A stretch of 64,000 bases of DNA from contig NZ_JAIUHG010000003.1 of NCBI RefSeq assembly GCF_020164955.1, positions 62,001-126,000 on the forward strand. Direction: 5' to 3'. The notes beneath the pieces are model-generated. The model was not told the DNA's origin. It did not search any database and saw only the letters and a program-made list of their open reading frames with translations. The position numbers were made by a program, and so were the translations under genes. The stretch's first letter is position 1, and each line of letters opens with the position of its first letter. Shown here in pieces: positions 27,786 to 36,812 of the stretch. Source of the stretch: Mesorhizobium sp. CA8 (lineage in GTDB: Bacteria > Pseudomonadota > Alphaproteobacteria > Rhizobiales > Rhizobiaceae).

Positions 27786-27813
27786 GGGAGGCGATCGGGC
27801 GATCGCGCTGGCT

Positions 27814-29295
27814 TCAATCCGTCCACTTCACCTTGGTGAGATCGTCAGCCTCGATCGGCCAGTTCGTCCACATGCCCTGCAGCTTGGCGTCCCAGACGCC
27901 AATCTTGGGCAGCTCGAACAGGTAGACGGCGGGCACGTCGTGCGCGAGTATCTTCTGCGCCTCGCTCAGCAGCTCCAGCCTCTTGTCCTTGTCGACCGTG
28001 GTGCCGAGTTCCTTGATGACATCGTTGAACTTCGGATTGTCATACTGGAAATAGTAGCCGGGCCGCGAATAGATATCGATGTCGTTTGGCTCGACATGGG
28101 AAACAATCGTCAGGTCGTAGTCCTTGTTGGTGAAGACCTGGCTCAGCCACTCCGCCCATTCGACCGGAACGATCTGCAGATTGACCCCGATCTCCTTGAG
28201 CTGGGACTGAATCACCTGGCCGCCGTCGCGTGCGTAGGGGACGGGCGGCAGCTTGATCGTGGCCGAAAAGCCGTTTTCAAGCCCCGCTTCCTTCAGATAC
28301 GCCTTGGCCTTGGCGATGTCGTGCGGATAGACGCCGGTGAGATCGACATAGCCCGCATCGCCTGGCGAAAAATGAGAGCCGATCGGCTTTCCAAGACCGT
28401 TCGAGGCCGCGGCGATAATGGCACTGCGATCGATCGCGGAGGCGAGCGCCTGCCGCACCGCGAGCTTGTCGAAGGGTGGCTTCTTGTTGTTGATCGACAG
28501 GATTGTCTCGCCCTCGGTCGAGCCGATCACGACGCTGAAGCGCGGATCGGATTGGACCTGCGCGAGCGCGTCTTGTGCGGGCATGTTGGCGAAAGCCTGG
28601 ATATCGCCCGAGAGCAATGCGGGGACAGCCGCTGCCGCGTCCGGCACGATACGGAACGTCGCCTTGTCGAGCGCGGCGGGCGTACCCCAGTAGTCCGGGT
28701 TCTTGACGAGCGTGATCTCGGAACCTTTGGCCCAGTGATCGAGCTTGAATGGACCGGTGCCGATCGGCTTGTCCTTGTTGCCGTCGGCCGATGCCCTCCC
28801 CACGATTACCGCCGCAACCTGGCCCATGTCATAGAGGAAATCGCCCTGCGGACCGTCGAGCGTAACCTTCACCGTCGCCGGATCGACCGCTGTGACATTG
28901 GTGATATGCGCAAAGAGCGGCTTTTGCGGGTTAAGCGAATCCTTGGCCCGCGCCCGGTCCAGCGAGAATTTCACGTCGTCGGCACTGAAGGCCGAGCCGT
29001 CATGGAACTTCACGCCGGAATGCAGCTTGAACGTGTAGACCTTGCCGTCGTCGGAGACTGCCCAGCTCTGGGCGAGAGCGGGTTGAACCTGACCGTTGTC
29101 GTCGATGCGCGTCAGCCCTTCAAAGACATTGGCATAGGTGACTTCGCCGATGGCCGCGGCCGCGCCGGCGGTCGGATCGAGATGCGGCGGCTCAAGCACG
29201 ATGCCCAGCGTGAGGTCGCTGCGTGCGGCAAAGGCCGACGTGGCGGCGGCAAGCGACAGCACAGCCGCGGCCAGGGTGGTCTTCCACAGTTTCAT
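27814..29295 (-). CDS. ABC transporter substrate-binding protein (peptide/nickel type, SBP_bac_5)
   Basis: A 493-residue periplasmic binding protein. The signal peptide is MKLWKTTLAAAVLSLAAATS, with cleavage expected after AFA. Family marks are VFEGLTRID, KVYTFKLHSGVKFHDGSAF and the long C-terminal lobe. Homologues bind di- and oligopeptides, nickel or opines; the ligand here is unknown, but the upstream M20 deacylase suggests an N-acylated amino acid or peptide. ATG 29295 follows GGGAG at good spacing; an ATG-like codon seven residues earlier is less suitable. Confidence 0.92.
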   Translation of the reverse strand: MKLWKTTLAAAVLSLAAATSAFAARSDLTLGIVLEPPHLDPTAGAAAAIGEVTYANVFEGLTRIDDNGQVQPALAQSWAVSDDGKVYTFKLHSGVKFHDGSAFSADDVKFSLDRARAKDSLNPQKPLFAHITNVTAVDPATVKVTLDGPQGDFLYDMGQVAAVIVGRASADGNKDKPIGTGPFKLDHWAKGSEITLVKNPDYWGTPAALDKATFRIVPDAAAAVPALLSGDIQAFANMPAQDALAQVQSDPRFSVVIGSTEGETILSINNKKPPFDKLAVRQALASAIDRSAIIAAASNGLGKPIGSHFSPGDAGYVDLTGVYPHDIAKAKAYLKEAGLENGFSATIKLPPVPYARDGGQVIQSQLKEIGVNLQIVPVEWAEWLSQVFTNKDYDLTIVSHVEPNDIDIYSRPGYYFQYDNPKFNDVIKELGTTVDKDKRLELLSEAQKILAHDVPAVYLFELPKIGVWDAKLQGMWTNWPIEADDLTKVKWTD

Positions 29296-29424
29296 CGCTG
29301 AACTCCCATTGCTCAAACGTGCTCAGGCTGGCGGATAGAAGCGTGATTTCGCGCGCGAGTAAATTGCGTTTCGTGCTGCCATGTCCCGCCGCGGGAAATG
29401 TTTTTCCCGTCAACGGCGCGATTA

Positions 29425-29526
29425 GGGCGTTTCACCGTTTCACGGAAACGGAGAACCGCTCGCCCTCTTGTTCTTGCGCAATTCCGGACGGAAAACCGTT
29501 ACACAGTTTTCCTGGAATTGCTCTTA
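29425..29526. repeat. RIME-like palindromic element
   Basis: Shares the GCAATTCC...GGAATTGC palindrome and GGACGGAAAACCG core with the copy at 26752-26854. It fills most of the gap between the M20 gene and the binding-protein gene, and its left-hand edge on the minus strand supplies the TAA of the M20 gene. Confidence 0.8.
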
Positions 29527-30801
29527 GTCCGTCGTACCTCTCAGCAGGATGTTGAGGCCGATCGCCATCACCTTGGCCGATTCCACCATGTCGGCGATGC
29601 CGACCCATTCGTCCGGCCGGTGGGCGAGGTCGAGAATGCCAGGGCCATAGGCGATGCAGTCGTAAAGGTCGCCGATGCGCGCGACATGCTTCTGGTCGTA
29701 GGTGCCCGGCGAGATCACATAGTCGGGTTCGCGGTCGAACACCTCCATGATGCCTTTCGCGACAGCTTTCACCACCGGCGCGTCGCGCTCGGTCATCAGC
29801 GGCAGCACCTCCATCAGGTCGCGGATCTCGTAGTCGAATTTATTCCGCTCGCGCTTCAGCCGGTCGAGGATGCCGGTGACTTCGCCTTTCACGGTGGTGA
29901 TGTCCTCTTCGAGCAGGAAGCGCCGGTCGATGGTCAGCCGACAGGAATCGGGCACGTTGGGCGAGGGCAGCCCCGGCCGGAAGTCCTCGGTCTGGCCGCC
30001 ATGGATGGAATTGATGTTCATGGTCGAGCGCCTGGCGCCTTCGGGCACCACCGGCATGCGCGTCATCTTGCGGTCGAGCGCCGGGAACAATTCTTCTTCG
30101 AAGGCCTGCAGGACAGCGCCCATATGGCGCACCGCATTGTCGCCGAGGAACGGCATCGAGCCATGCGCGATCTCACCCTTGGTCTCAACCTCGGCCCACC
30201 AGACGCCGCGATGGCCAAGGCAGATGCGATCCTTGTTCAGCGGCTCGGGGATGATGACATGGTCGACCTTCGGCCTGGAGAAATAGCCGAGCCTGGCCAG
30301 ATGCGCGACGCCGCCGAAACCGCCCGATTCCTCGTCCGCCGTGCCCGATATCTCAATGGCGCCGGGGAAATCCGGATAGGTTGCCATGAAGGCTTCGACG
30401 GCAATGACGGAGGCTGCCAGACCGCCCTTCATGTCGCACGCGCCGCGGCCATAGACCCTGCCGCCCCTCACCACGCCGGCAAAGGGATCGACGGTCCAGC
30501 CGTCGCCCGCCTCGACCACGTCGATATGTGAGTTGAAATGCACGCAGGCGCCGGGCGAGCGGCCGTCGAAACGGGCGACGATATTGACGCGCGGATAGCG
30601 GTCGCTGTCGCCGGGCGCGCCCTCGGCACGGATGAATTCGGTTTCGAAGCCGCGTTTCTTCAGGCGCGCGCCAAGAAACTCGGCACATGGCCGGTAGGCC
30701 TCGCCTGGCGGATTGACGGTTGGGAAGCGGATCAGGTCGGCGGTCAGCGCAACAAGGTCGTCGGTCCGGTCCTCGACCGCCTTGAGAAGTCGTTCATCCA
30801 T
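29524..30801 (-). CDS. M20 family metallopeptidase (ArgE/DapE-type deacylase)
   Basis: A 425-residue zinc amidohydrolase. Metal and catalytic motifs are present: HFNSHIDVVEAGDGW (about 86-100) with histidine and aspartate, YGRGACDMKGG with the bridging aspartate, GTADEESGGFGG with the catalytic glutamate pair, and a late histidine near the C-terminus in DLAHRPDEW. It would hydrolyse an N-acyl amino acid or dipeptide. As first gene of a peptide-importer unit it may process the imported ligand, before or after uptake; no signal peptide is seen, so inside the cell. The start is ATG 30801, with a weak Shine-Dalgarno sequence. Confidence 0.88.
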   Translation of the reverse strand: MDERLLKAVEDRTDDLVALTADLIRFPTVNPPGEAYRPCAEFLGARLKKRGFETEFIRAEGAPGDSDRYPRVNIVARFDGRSPGACVHFNSHIDVVEAGDGWTVDPFAGVVRGGRVYGRGACDMKGGLAASVIAVEAFMATYPDFPGAIEISGTADEESGGFGGVAHLARLGYFSRPKVDHVIIPEPLNKDRICLGHRGVWWAEVETKGEIAHGSMPFLGDNAVRHMGAVLQAFEEELFPALDRKMTRMPVVPEGARRSTMNINSIHGGQTEDFRPGLPSPNVPDSCRLTIDRRFLLEEDITTVKGEVTGILDRLKRERNKFDYEIRDLMEVLPLMTERDAPVVKAVAKGIMEVFDREPDYVISPGTYDQKHVARIGDLYDCIAYGPGILDLAHRPDEWVGIADMVESAKVMAIGLNILLRGTTD

Positions 30802-31058
30802 GCGGCGGATTGAAGAAGGAACGCAGCACTTTTGCAAGCAGCAGTCACTCATTGCCATACGACGATCCAGGCATGGCCCAACGCCCGCCTAAACTCCAGA
30901 GGGTGCGTGTCGCGGCAGCAACTATACCGGGAAATCGTTCAAATTCACCGCATTGGATTGGCGGTTTCGTCAACGAGTGTGTGGTACTTAACGCACCTGC
31001 CGGCAAAAAGATGGAAAACCGCGTGGATGGCAGGGGGCAATCAAAGGGGTTTGATCGC

Positions 31059-31490
31059 ATGAAAAAGTTCGTTCTCACGGCAACCGTGCTGACAACCGCG
31101 TTGTTCGGCATGTCCATCGCAAGCCGGGCGGCCGCGCTGGTCGCCAATATCGACGTCTCGTCGCAGACCATGACCGTCAGCAAATACGGCCAGGTCGTCT
31201 ATCGCTGGAGCGTGTCGACCGCGCGCAAGGGTTATTTCACGCCGCGCGGCAGCTACCGGCCGCAATGGACCGCCCGGATGTGGTATTCGCGCAAATACGA
31301 CAACTCGCCGATGCCCTATTCGGTGTTCTTCCACGGCGGCTACGCCATTCACGGCACCGGGTCGGTGAGAAATCTCGGGCGCCCGGCCTCGCATGGCTGC
31401 GTGCGCCTGCATCCGGCCAATGCCGCGACCTTCTACACGATGGTCAAGGAAGTCGGCTTCGGCAACACGCGGATCGTCGTGACCAACTGA
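31059..31490 (+). CDS. L,D-transpeptidase (YkuD domain)
   Basis: A 143-residue exported protein with a signal peptide (MKKFVLTATVLTTALFGMS, cleavage after about residue 25). The YkuD catalytic motif is IHGTGSVRNLGRPASHGCVRL, with the histidine and the nucleophilic cysteine in SHGC. It makes 3-3 peptidoglycan crosslinks or links proteins to peptidoglycan in the periplasm. ATG 31059 follows AAAGGGG. It ends three bases before the repeat at 31493. Confidence 0.93.
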   Translation: MKKFVLTATVLTTALFGMSIASRAAALVANIDVSSQTMTVSKYGQVVYRWSVSTARKGYFTPRGSYRPQWTARMWYSRKYDNSPMPYSVFFHGGYAIHGTGSVRNLGRPASHGCVRLHPANAATFYTMVKEVGFGNTRIVVTN

Positions 31491-31492
31491 CC

Positions 31493-31600
31493 TAAAGCGC
31501 GTCGCAATCTTTCAGATTCGCTCCATGCGCTTTAGGTTCTTGATTTGCGCATGTCTTTTATCCCGAAACCGGTTCCCACTTTCGGGAGACATGCTTTAAA
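31493..31600. repeat. Palindromic intergenic element between convergent genes
   Basis: Two palindromes, TAAAGCGC...GCGCTTTA and GCATGTCT...AGACATGC with an inner CCCGAAA/TTTCGGG stem. The element fills the whole space between the L,D-transpeptidase stop and the lpxXL stop, whose TAA lies within its right edge. It may also act as a bidirectional terminator. Confidence 0.75.
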
Positions 31601-32588
31601 GGCCGACTGTCGCCTTCGACTGTCCGCGCTTACGGCGGCGGCCGCTGATTTCCCAGCGCTTGTGGAACCACATCCACTGGCCGGGATCCTCACGCACCCA
31701 GCGCTCGACCACATTGGTGAGTAGCTGGGCAGTGGCGCTGACGTCGACGCTGCCGCCTTCGGTGCGCGGCAAGATCAGCCTGTCCTCGATTTCCAGACGG
31801 AAGCGGTTGCCGGGCAACCTGACGCAGCGGGCGGGGTAGACATCGCAATCGTAGTGGCGGGCCAGCATGCCGAGCATCGGATTGCTCTGGCATGGGCGGC
31901 CGAAGAAGGTCGTGTCCACGCCGCCGGAGAATTTCTGGTCGACCAGCACGCCGATATTGCCGCCCTTTTCCAGGATGGCGGCAAGGGCGAAGGACGCTCC
32001 GGCGGCGGAGGGCAGCAGCGCGCCCATCGAGGAGCGGCGCGTCGAGTGGATGTAGTCGGCGAGGTAGGGGTTGTTCGGCGGGCGAAACAGCGCCGTGATA
32101 TTCATGCCGAAGGTGGCGGCGGCCACCGGCAGCAGCTCGAAATTGCCGAGATGGCCGGTGAACAAGATATGCGGCTTCTTCTCGCCGGCGATCTCAAGGA
32201 AATGCTCGACGCCGCGCACCTCGACCCGGCCCGGCTTCGAAGCGTCCGGATCGAAGTCGAACAATGCATCGAGGAAGATGTATTCGGCCGCGAGGCGGGC
32301 CATGTTGCCCCACATGTCGCGCGCGATGGCTTCGATCTCGGCGTCGCTCTTTTGCGGGTAGGCAAGGCGCAAATTGTTGACCGCAACGCGATGGCGCCCA
32401 ACCAGCGGGCCGATACGGCGGGCGACACGGTCGGCGAAGTTGAGCGCGCTGTCCGGCGGCAACAGGCGCAGCAGCGAGAGCAACACGATGGCGAGCTTGG
32501 CGACCAGCCAGTGCTCCAGCTGGCGCAGCCGCCGGCCGTAGCGGAACATGAAGTCCCGGCGGGCTTTCCTGAACACCGTGCCGACCAT
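31596..32588 (-). CDS. lpxXL: Lipid A very-long-chain acyltransferase (LpxL/HtrB family)
   Basis: A 330-residue inner-membrane acyltransferase. An N-terminal hydrophobic anchor (about 30-48) is followed by the family motif FTGHLGNFELLPVAAA with the H-x4-D/E-type active site (here H and E), and IGVLVDQKFSGGVDTTFFGRP. In rhizobia LpxXL attaches the 27-hydroxy-C28 chain carried by AcpXL to lipid A. The position at the end of the acpXL gene cluster supports this specific member. The stop codon lies inside the flanking repeat. Its Shine-Dalgarno sequence GGAAGG falls within a repeat remnant (CTGGAACTGCTTTAG, 32598-32612). Confidence 0.92.
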   Translation of the reverse strand: MVGTVFRKARRDFMFRYGRRLRQLEHWLVAKLAIVLLSLLRLLPPDSALNFADRVARRIGPLVGRHRVAVNNLRLAYPQKSDAEIEAIARDMWGNMARLAAEYIFLDALFDFDPDASKPGRVEVRGVEHFLEIAGEKKPHILFTGHLGNFELLPVAAATFGMNITALFRPPNNPYLADYIHSTRRSSMGALLPSAAGASFALAAILEKGGNIGVLVDQKFSGGVDTTFFGRPCQSNPMLGMLARHYDCDVYPARCVRLPGNRFRLEIEDRLILPRTEGGSVDVSATAQLLTNVVERWVREDPGQWMWFHKRWEISGRRRKRGQSKATVGL

Positions 32589-32607
32589 CCGCCTTCCTGG
32601 AACTGCT

Positions 32608-33636
32608 TTAGGAAACGCGCAGGATGATCTTGCCGAAGACGTCGCGGCCTTCCATGCGCTTCAGCGCGGCATCGATATCGTCGAAGCCGACTTCGGTGTC
32701 GATGACCGGGGCGACGAGGCCGGCGGCCATTTTCTGCATGGCATTGGCCATGTTCTCCATGCGGCAGCCGAAGGAGCCGAGCAGCTTCAGCTGCTGCTGG
32801 AAGAGCTGCATCAGGTTGACCTGCGTCGACACGCCCGAGGTCGAGCCGCAGGTGACGAGGCGGCCGCCGCGCTTCAAGGACAGCATCGAGCCGGCGAATG
32901 TGTCGGCGCCGACATGCTCGAAGACCACGTCGACGCCCTTCTTCTTCGTCAGCTTGCGCACGACGCCTTCAAAACGATCCTCGCGGTAATTGATGACATG
33001 GTCGGCGCCAAGCGCCTTGGCCTTGTCGATCTTGTCGTTCGAGCCGACCGTGGCGATGACCGTGCAGCCCATCTTCTTGGCCAACTGGATGGCGGCCGTG
33101 CCGATGCCGGAGCCGCCGGCATGGACGAGGATGGTTTCGCCAGGCTCCAGCTTCGCGTTGTCGAACAGCATGTGCTCGACCGTGCCGAAGGTGACGGGCG
33201 CGACCGCGGCGCCCATTTCGCTAACGCCGAGAGGAGCGGGCACCAGGAGGCGCGCCGGCAGGTTGATCCTTTCCTGGGCGAAGCCGTCGAGATGGAAGCC
33301 GTGCACGCCGGCGACATGCTCGCAGAGATTGTCGCGGCCTTCGCGGCAGGCGCGGCACAGCCCGCAGGTGCGCGCGCCATAGATCGACACCAATTGTCCG
33401 GGCTGCAGGCCGGAGACGCCGGGGCCGACTGCCTCGACCTCGCCGGCGGCTTCGGCGCCGACGACCAGCGGCAGCTTGCGCTTGGCAAAGGCCATGCCGC
33501 GCCAGCCCCAGACATCGATATGGTTGAGCGCCACCGCCTTGATACGGAGCGTCACTTCGCCCAGCGAAGGCGGCGGGGGAGGCGGCAGGTCCACCGTTTC
33601 GAGACGGCGGTCCTCGATAAGTTGCAATGCGCGCAT
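32608..33636 (-). CDS. MDR-family zinc alcohol dehydrogenase of the lipid A VLCFA cluster
   Basis: A 342-residue medium-chain dehydrogenase/reductase. A structural zinc set is present as TCGLCRACREGRDNLCE (C-x2-C-x2-C-x7-C), and the Rossmann motif is VHAGGSGIGTAAIQLAKKMG. In rhizobia the gene at this position (adh2XL) lies between fabF1XL and lpxXL and probably reduces an intermediate of the very-long-chain acyl chain; its exact reaction is not settled. ATG 33636 is chosen because MRALQLIEDRRLETVDLP begins the fold. The TAA is at the edge of a repeat remnant. Confidence 0.88.
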   Translation of the reverse strand: MRALQLIEDRRLETVDLPPPPPPSLGEVTLRIKAVALNHIDVWGWRGMAFAKRKLPLVVGAEAAGEVEAVGPGVSGLQPGQLVSIYGARTCGLCRACREGRDNLCEHVAGVHGFHLDGFAQERINLPARLLVPAPLGVSEMGAAVAPVTFGTVEHMLFDNAKLEPGETILVHAGGSGIGTAAIQLAKKMGCTVIATVGSNDKIDKAKALGADHVINYREDRFEGVVRKLTKKKGVDVVFEHVGADTFAGSMLSLKRGGRLVTCGSTSGVSTQVNLMQLFQQQLKLLGSFGCRMENMANAMQKMAAGLVAPVIDTEVGFDDIDAALKRMEGRDVFGKIILRVS

Positions 33637-33655
33637 TGGGCCTGTCAGTTCGGTT

Positions 33656-33753
33656 CTAAAGCGCAATGCGCTTTAGTTTCTTTGTTACGCACGTCGTTGT
33701 CGCAAAACCGATTTCAGTTTTGCGCGACATGCATTGCGGAAAAAATCCGCTTA
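33656..33753. repeat. Palindromic element between fabF1XL and adh
   Basis: It begins with the perfect palindrome CTAAAGCGC/GCGCTTTAG and continues with GTCGCAAAAC...GTTTTGCGCGAC. Its right edge provides the TAA of fabF1XL. Confidence 0.75.
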
Positions 33754-35022
33754 GACCGGTTCCCGCGCCATGACAAGGCAGGTGTTCTGGCCGCCAAAGC
33801 CGAAGGAGTTCGACAAAACCGTGCCGACCTCGGCGTCACGCTTCTTGTTCGGGACGACGTCGAGGACAATAGCCGGATCGGGATTGTCGTAATTGATGGT
33901 CGGCGGGATGACGCTTTCGCGCATGGTCATCAGCGAGAAGGCGGCCTCCACCGCACCGGCAGCGGACAGTGTGTGGCCGATCATCGACTTGTTCGAGGAG
34001 ATCGGCATGGAGCCGATGCGCTCGCCGAAGACGGTGGACAGCGACAGGTGCTCCATCTTGTCGTTCTCGGGGGTCGAGGTGCCGTGCGCATTGACGTAGT
34101 CGATCTCGTCTTCGCCGAGGCCCGCATCGGCAAGGGCAGCGCGCACGGCCGCGATCGCCGGCGAGCCGTCGGGCTTGGAGCGGGTGCGATGGAAATCGTC
34201 GGCTTTCTCGCCGCAGCCGCGCATGATGCCCAGGATCGTCGCGCCGCGCGCAAGGGCGGCTTCCAGCGATTCCAGCACCAGTGCGCCGGAGCCTTCGGCC
34301 AGCACGAAGCCATCGCGGTCCTTGGAGAATGGCTTTGAGGCCTTCTCGGGAATGTCGTTGTGGGTGGACAGCGCCGAGAGCAGCGAGAAACGGATCAGCG
34401 CTTCGGCGGTCGCCGAGCCGTCGGCGCCGATCGACAGCGCCTTGTCGCACTCGCCGCGCCGGATCGCCTCGACCCCGAGCTGGATGGCGGTGGCGCCCGA
34501 GGCGCAGGCGGTGGACAAAGTGATCGGCAAGCCGCGCGTGCCGAAGCGGTCGGCCAGGCGATCGGCGATCGAGCCGAACTGCGTGGTCTCGAAGACATCC
34601 AGCTCCTTCAACCCGCGCGCCACGCGCAGCAACCTCTCGGCGCCTGCCTCCTGCTTGTCGGAATTATAGAGCGAGAAGCGGTCGGCCCAGTCGAGCTCGA
34701 CCGGCGGCGAGGCCAGGAACAGCGGGCCGCCGAAATCGCCGGAATCGAGGCCCGCATCCGAGACGGCCTCCTGGGCCGCCGTCTCGGCCAGTTCGTAGGT
34801 GAGATGGCTCGCGCCCTTCGAGCTCGAGGGCAGGAAGTCGACCATTCCGGAGATGCGGGTGTTGAGGTGGTCGACCGGAAAGCGGGTGATCGGATGGATG
34901 CCGGATTTGCCCGAGGTCAGCGCCGCCCAATTGTCGGCCTTGCCGATGCCGAGCGAGGTCACCACGCCGATGCCGGTAACGGCGACGATCGGCCTGCCCA
35001 TGTGATCGCGAAGATTGGCCAT
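33751..35022 (-). CDS. fabF1XL: Beta-ketoacyl-ACP synthase II of the VLCFA cluster (catalytic subunit)
   Basis: A 423-residue condensing enzyme with a complete thiolase-fold triad: nucleophile cysteine C173 in LSTACASGATAIQ, first histidine in YVNAHGTSTPENDK and second in SNKSMIGHTLSAAGAVEA. It extends acyl chains on AcpXL toward C28. Next upstream is a second FabF-like protein lacking the cysteine, so the two may form a heterodimer. ATG 35022 opens MANLRDHMGRPIVAVTGIG. Confidence 0.93.
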   Translation of the reverse strand: MANLRDHMGRPIVAVTGIGVVTSLGIGKADNWAALTSGKSGIHPITRFPVDHLNTRISGMVDFLPSSSKGASHLTYELAETAAQEAVSDAGLDSGDFGGPLFLASPPVELDWADRFSLYNSDKQEAGAERLLRVARGLKELDVFETTQFGSIADRLADRFGTRGLPITLSTACASGATAIQLGVEAIRRGECDKALSIGADGSATAEALIRFSLLSALSTHNDIPEKASKPFSKDRDGFVLAEGSGALVLESLEAALARGATILGIMRGCGEKADDFHRTRSKPDGSPAIAAVRAALADAGLGEDEIDYVNAHGTSTPENDKMEHLSLSTVFGERIGSMPISSNKSMIGHTLSAAGAVEAAFSLMTMRESVIPPTINYDNPDPAIVLDVVPNKKRDAEVGTVLSNSFGFGGQNTCLVMAREPV

Positions 35023-35042
35023 GCTTTGTCTGCCTCGTTATC

Positions 35043-35103
35043 GAGCAATTCCAGGAAGCGTGTGCAGCGGTTTTCCGCCCGGAATTGCGAAAAACCGATC
35101 TAA
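35043..35103. repeat. RIME-like partial palindromic element
   Basis: GAGCAATTCCAGG...CCGGAATTGC is one palindrome of the RIME-like element. It fills the gap between fabF2XL and fabF1XL, and the fabF2XL stop codon (TAG, 35100-35102) lies at its edge. Confidence 0.7.
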
Positions 35104-36287
35104 GCGGCTTTAATCAGCCCCAGGCCCTCGAATTGGTGATAGCCGATCGCGGTTGCAAGGACGGAATTGGGCACGCCTTTGAATGGGCGCTCCACTGTGG
35201 CATCGAAGACAGGATAGCCGGCGCCGCGGTCAACGGCCAACGCCGCGAGCGCAACCGCAAAGGGGAATTGCGCTTCCTTCATATGGCCGGTCAGCGTCGA
35301 GAAGGCTCGCACGGCCAAAGCCGGGTTGGCGTCGAGCACCGCCTTTTCGGCCGCCGTGGCGGCATGGGCGCCGGAGGCGGCGGAAATCGTAAGCAGGTCG
35401 CCGTCGGGAAGGTTGGCCTGCTTCAACAGCGAAGCAATCTCTGAATTCAACTCGCCTTGCCGGCGCCTGGCGCGGCCGGAGACGACGGGGCCAAGCTCGG
35501 CGTAGATCTTGCGGCCGCGGTTTTTTGCGTGCTCGCGCTGTTCGAGCACCAGGAAGACGCCGCCGGAGCCCGTGACCACGCCGCCGCCTTCTGAGCCCTG
35601 GCGTTGCCAGACCGGTTTCCACGGTCCGCGATGCAGGTAGCCGGCAAGCTCATAGCCGAGCAGCATGTCGGAATGCTCGGTCTGAAAAGCGCCGCCGACC
35701 AGAACATGGGTCGACTGTCCCGAGCGGATGCGCGCGGCCGCCGTCTCTACGGCCGAGACGCCTGCGCCTTCTTCGCCCATGAAGGTGCGAGAGGAACCGG
35801 TGACCTTGTGGACGATCGAGATGTTGCCGGCGAGCAGGTTGGAGAGCTGGGCGAGGAACAAAGTCGGCCGCAGTTCCGTCGTCAGCTTCTCGTTGAGCAG
35901 CACGTCGCGGTCATTGCGGCTCTCGGAGGCCGCAAGGATCACAGCATCGACGGCTTCGTCGCGCTCGCCGCCGCCGGCCGCCACCACCATGTCCATGGTG
36001 GTGCAGAGCTCGTCATTGCCCTTGATGCCGGCGTCGTCCAGCGCCAGCCCCGCGGCATAGGTTCCGAGCCGCTGCCAGGTTTCCATCTGGCGCTGGTCGC
36101 CACGCTTGGCGATCTGCAGGTTCCAGTCGATCTCGGGCAGGGGATGGATGGTGTAGGGCGGGAAGCGCGCCGCATCGAGCACCGGCTGGAAACCGGGCTG
36201 CGTCAGCTTTTGCCAGTGCGCGTCGGGACCTTCTCCCAATGACGAGACAAGGCCGATCCCGGTGATGACGACGTCGTGGGAACTCAT
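35100..36287 (-). CDS. fabF2XL: FabF-like protein of the VLCFA cluster lacking the catalytic cysteine
   Basis: A 395-residue thiolase-fold protein. At the nucleophile position, where FabF1 has STACASG, it reads TFMGEEGAG (169-177), so the cysteine is replaced by an acidic residue; the only cysteine in the protein is C95, far from there. The first histidine motif is also lost (SAASGAHAATAAEK instead of NAHGTSTP), while GHMKEAQ keeps the second. This is the pattern of chain-length-factor partners in polyketide systems. I infer a non-catalytic or decarboxylating partner of FabF1 in making the C28 chain. It follows acpXL on the same strand. Confidence 0.87.
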   Translation of the reverse strand: MSSHDVVITGIGLVSSLGEGPDAHWQKLTQPGFQPVLDAARFPPYTIHPLPEIDWNLQIAKRGDQRQMETWQRLGTYAAGLALDDAGIKGNDELCTTMDMVVAAGGGERDEAVDAVILAASESRNDRDVLLNEKLTTELRPTLFLAQLSNLLAGNISIVHKVTGSSRTFMGEEGAGVSAVETAAARIRSGQSTHVLVGGAFQTEHSDMLLGYELAGYLHRGPWKPVWQRQGSEGGGVVTGSGGVFLVLEQREHAKNRGRKIYAELGPVVSGRARRRQGELNSEIASLLKQANLPDGDLLTISAASGAHAATAAEKAVLDANPALAVRAFSTLTGHMKEAQFPFAVALAALAVDRGAGYPVFDATVERPFKGVPNSVLATAIGYHQFEGLGLIKAA

Positions 36288-36323
36288 GGGCGGCTATTGT
36301 GGGTCAGGCGACTTTTTGATTTT

Positions 36324-36394
36324 GCGCATGATCCCTTCCGAAAATCGATGCCGATTTCGGGCTCATGCGCCGAGCGCGTCAAGTTCGCGCGCTC
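36324..36394. repeat. Palindromic element between acpXL and fabF2XL
   Basis: First palindrome GCGCATGA...TCATGCGC with inner CCGAAAATCG/CGATTTCGG, second GAGCGCG/CGCGCTC. It occupies the spot where rhizobial clusters, as I recall, carry a fabZ-type dehydratase gene. Confidence 0.7.
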
Positions 36395-36402
36395 TATGGA
36401 CA

Positions 36403-36684
36403 TCAGGCGTTCTTGGCCGCGACCAGAGCATCGATCTTGGCGCACAGGTTCTTCATGACGAAATAATCGTCGGTCGAAGCCTTGCCGTCATTGACCTCCT
36501 GCGTCCACTTCTCGAGCGGCACCTTGATGCCGAATTCCTTGTCGATGGCGAAGACGATGTCGAGGAAATCGAGGCTATCGATGCCGAGATCGTCGATGGT
36601 GTGGCTCTCCGGCGTGATGGTGTCGATGTCGATCTCGCTGGTGTCGGCAATGATCTTGGCGACTTTCTCGAAAGTGGTGGACAA
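36403..36684 (-). CDS. acpXL: Specialised acyl carrier protein for very-long-chain lipid A acylation
   Basis: A 93-residue acidic four-helix protein. The phosphopantetheine serine is S37 in [15 protein letters not shown]. The sequence around it and [13 protein letters not shown] match rhizobial AcpXL rather than housekeeping AcpP. It carries the growing 27-hydroxyoctacosanoyl chain for transfer to lipid A by LpxXL. The only fitting start is TTG at 36684, preceded by GGAAGAG at good spacing; a rare start may keep output modest. A terminator for the upstream gene lies at 36813-36841, so acpXL has its own promoter within 36685-36812. Confidence 0.93.
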   Translation of the reverse strand: MSTTFEKVAKIIADTSEIDIDTITPESHTIDDLGIDSLDFLDIVFAIDKEFGIKVPLEKWTQEVNDGKASTDDYFVMKNLCAKIDALVAAKNA

Positions 36685-36812
36685 GGGCTCTTCCTTCGGT
36701 TGCGGGCGGAATCTGTCCGCATCTTGTTTGGGCGCTGTCTAATCGGTTTTTCCCGGCAGGAAAAGGCCTGATGCGCCGGGGGCAGATGGGTAGGGGATTG
36801 AGGAAAGGCAAG

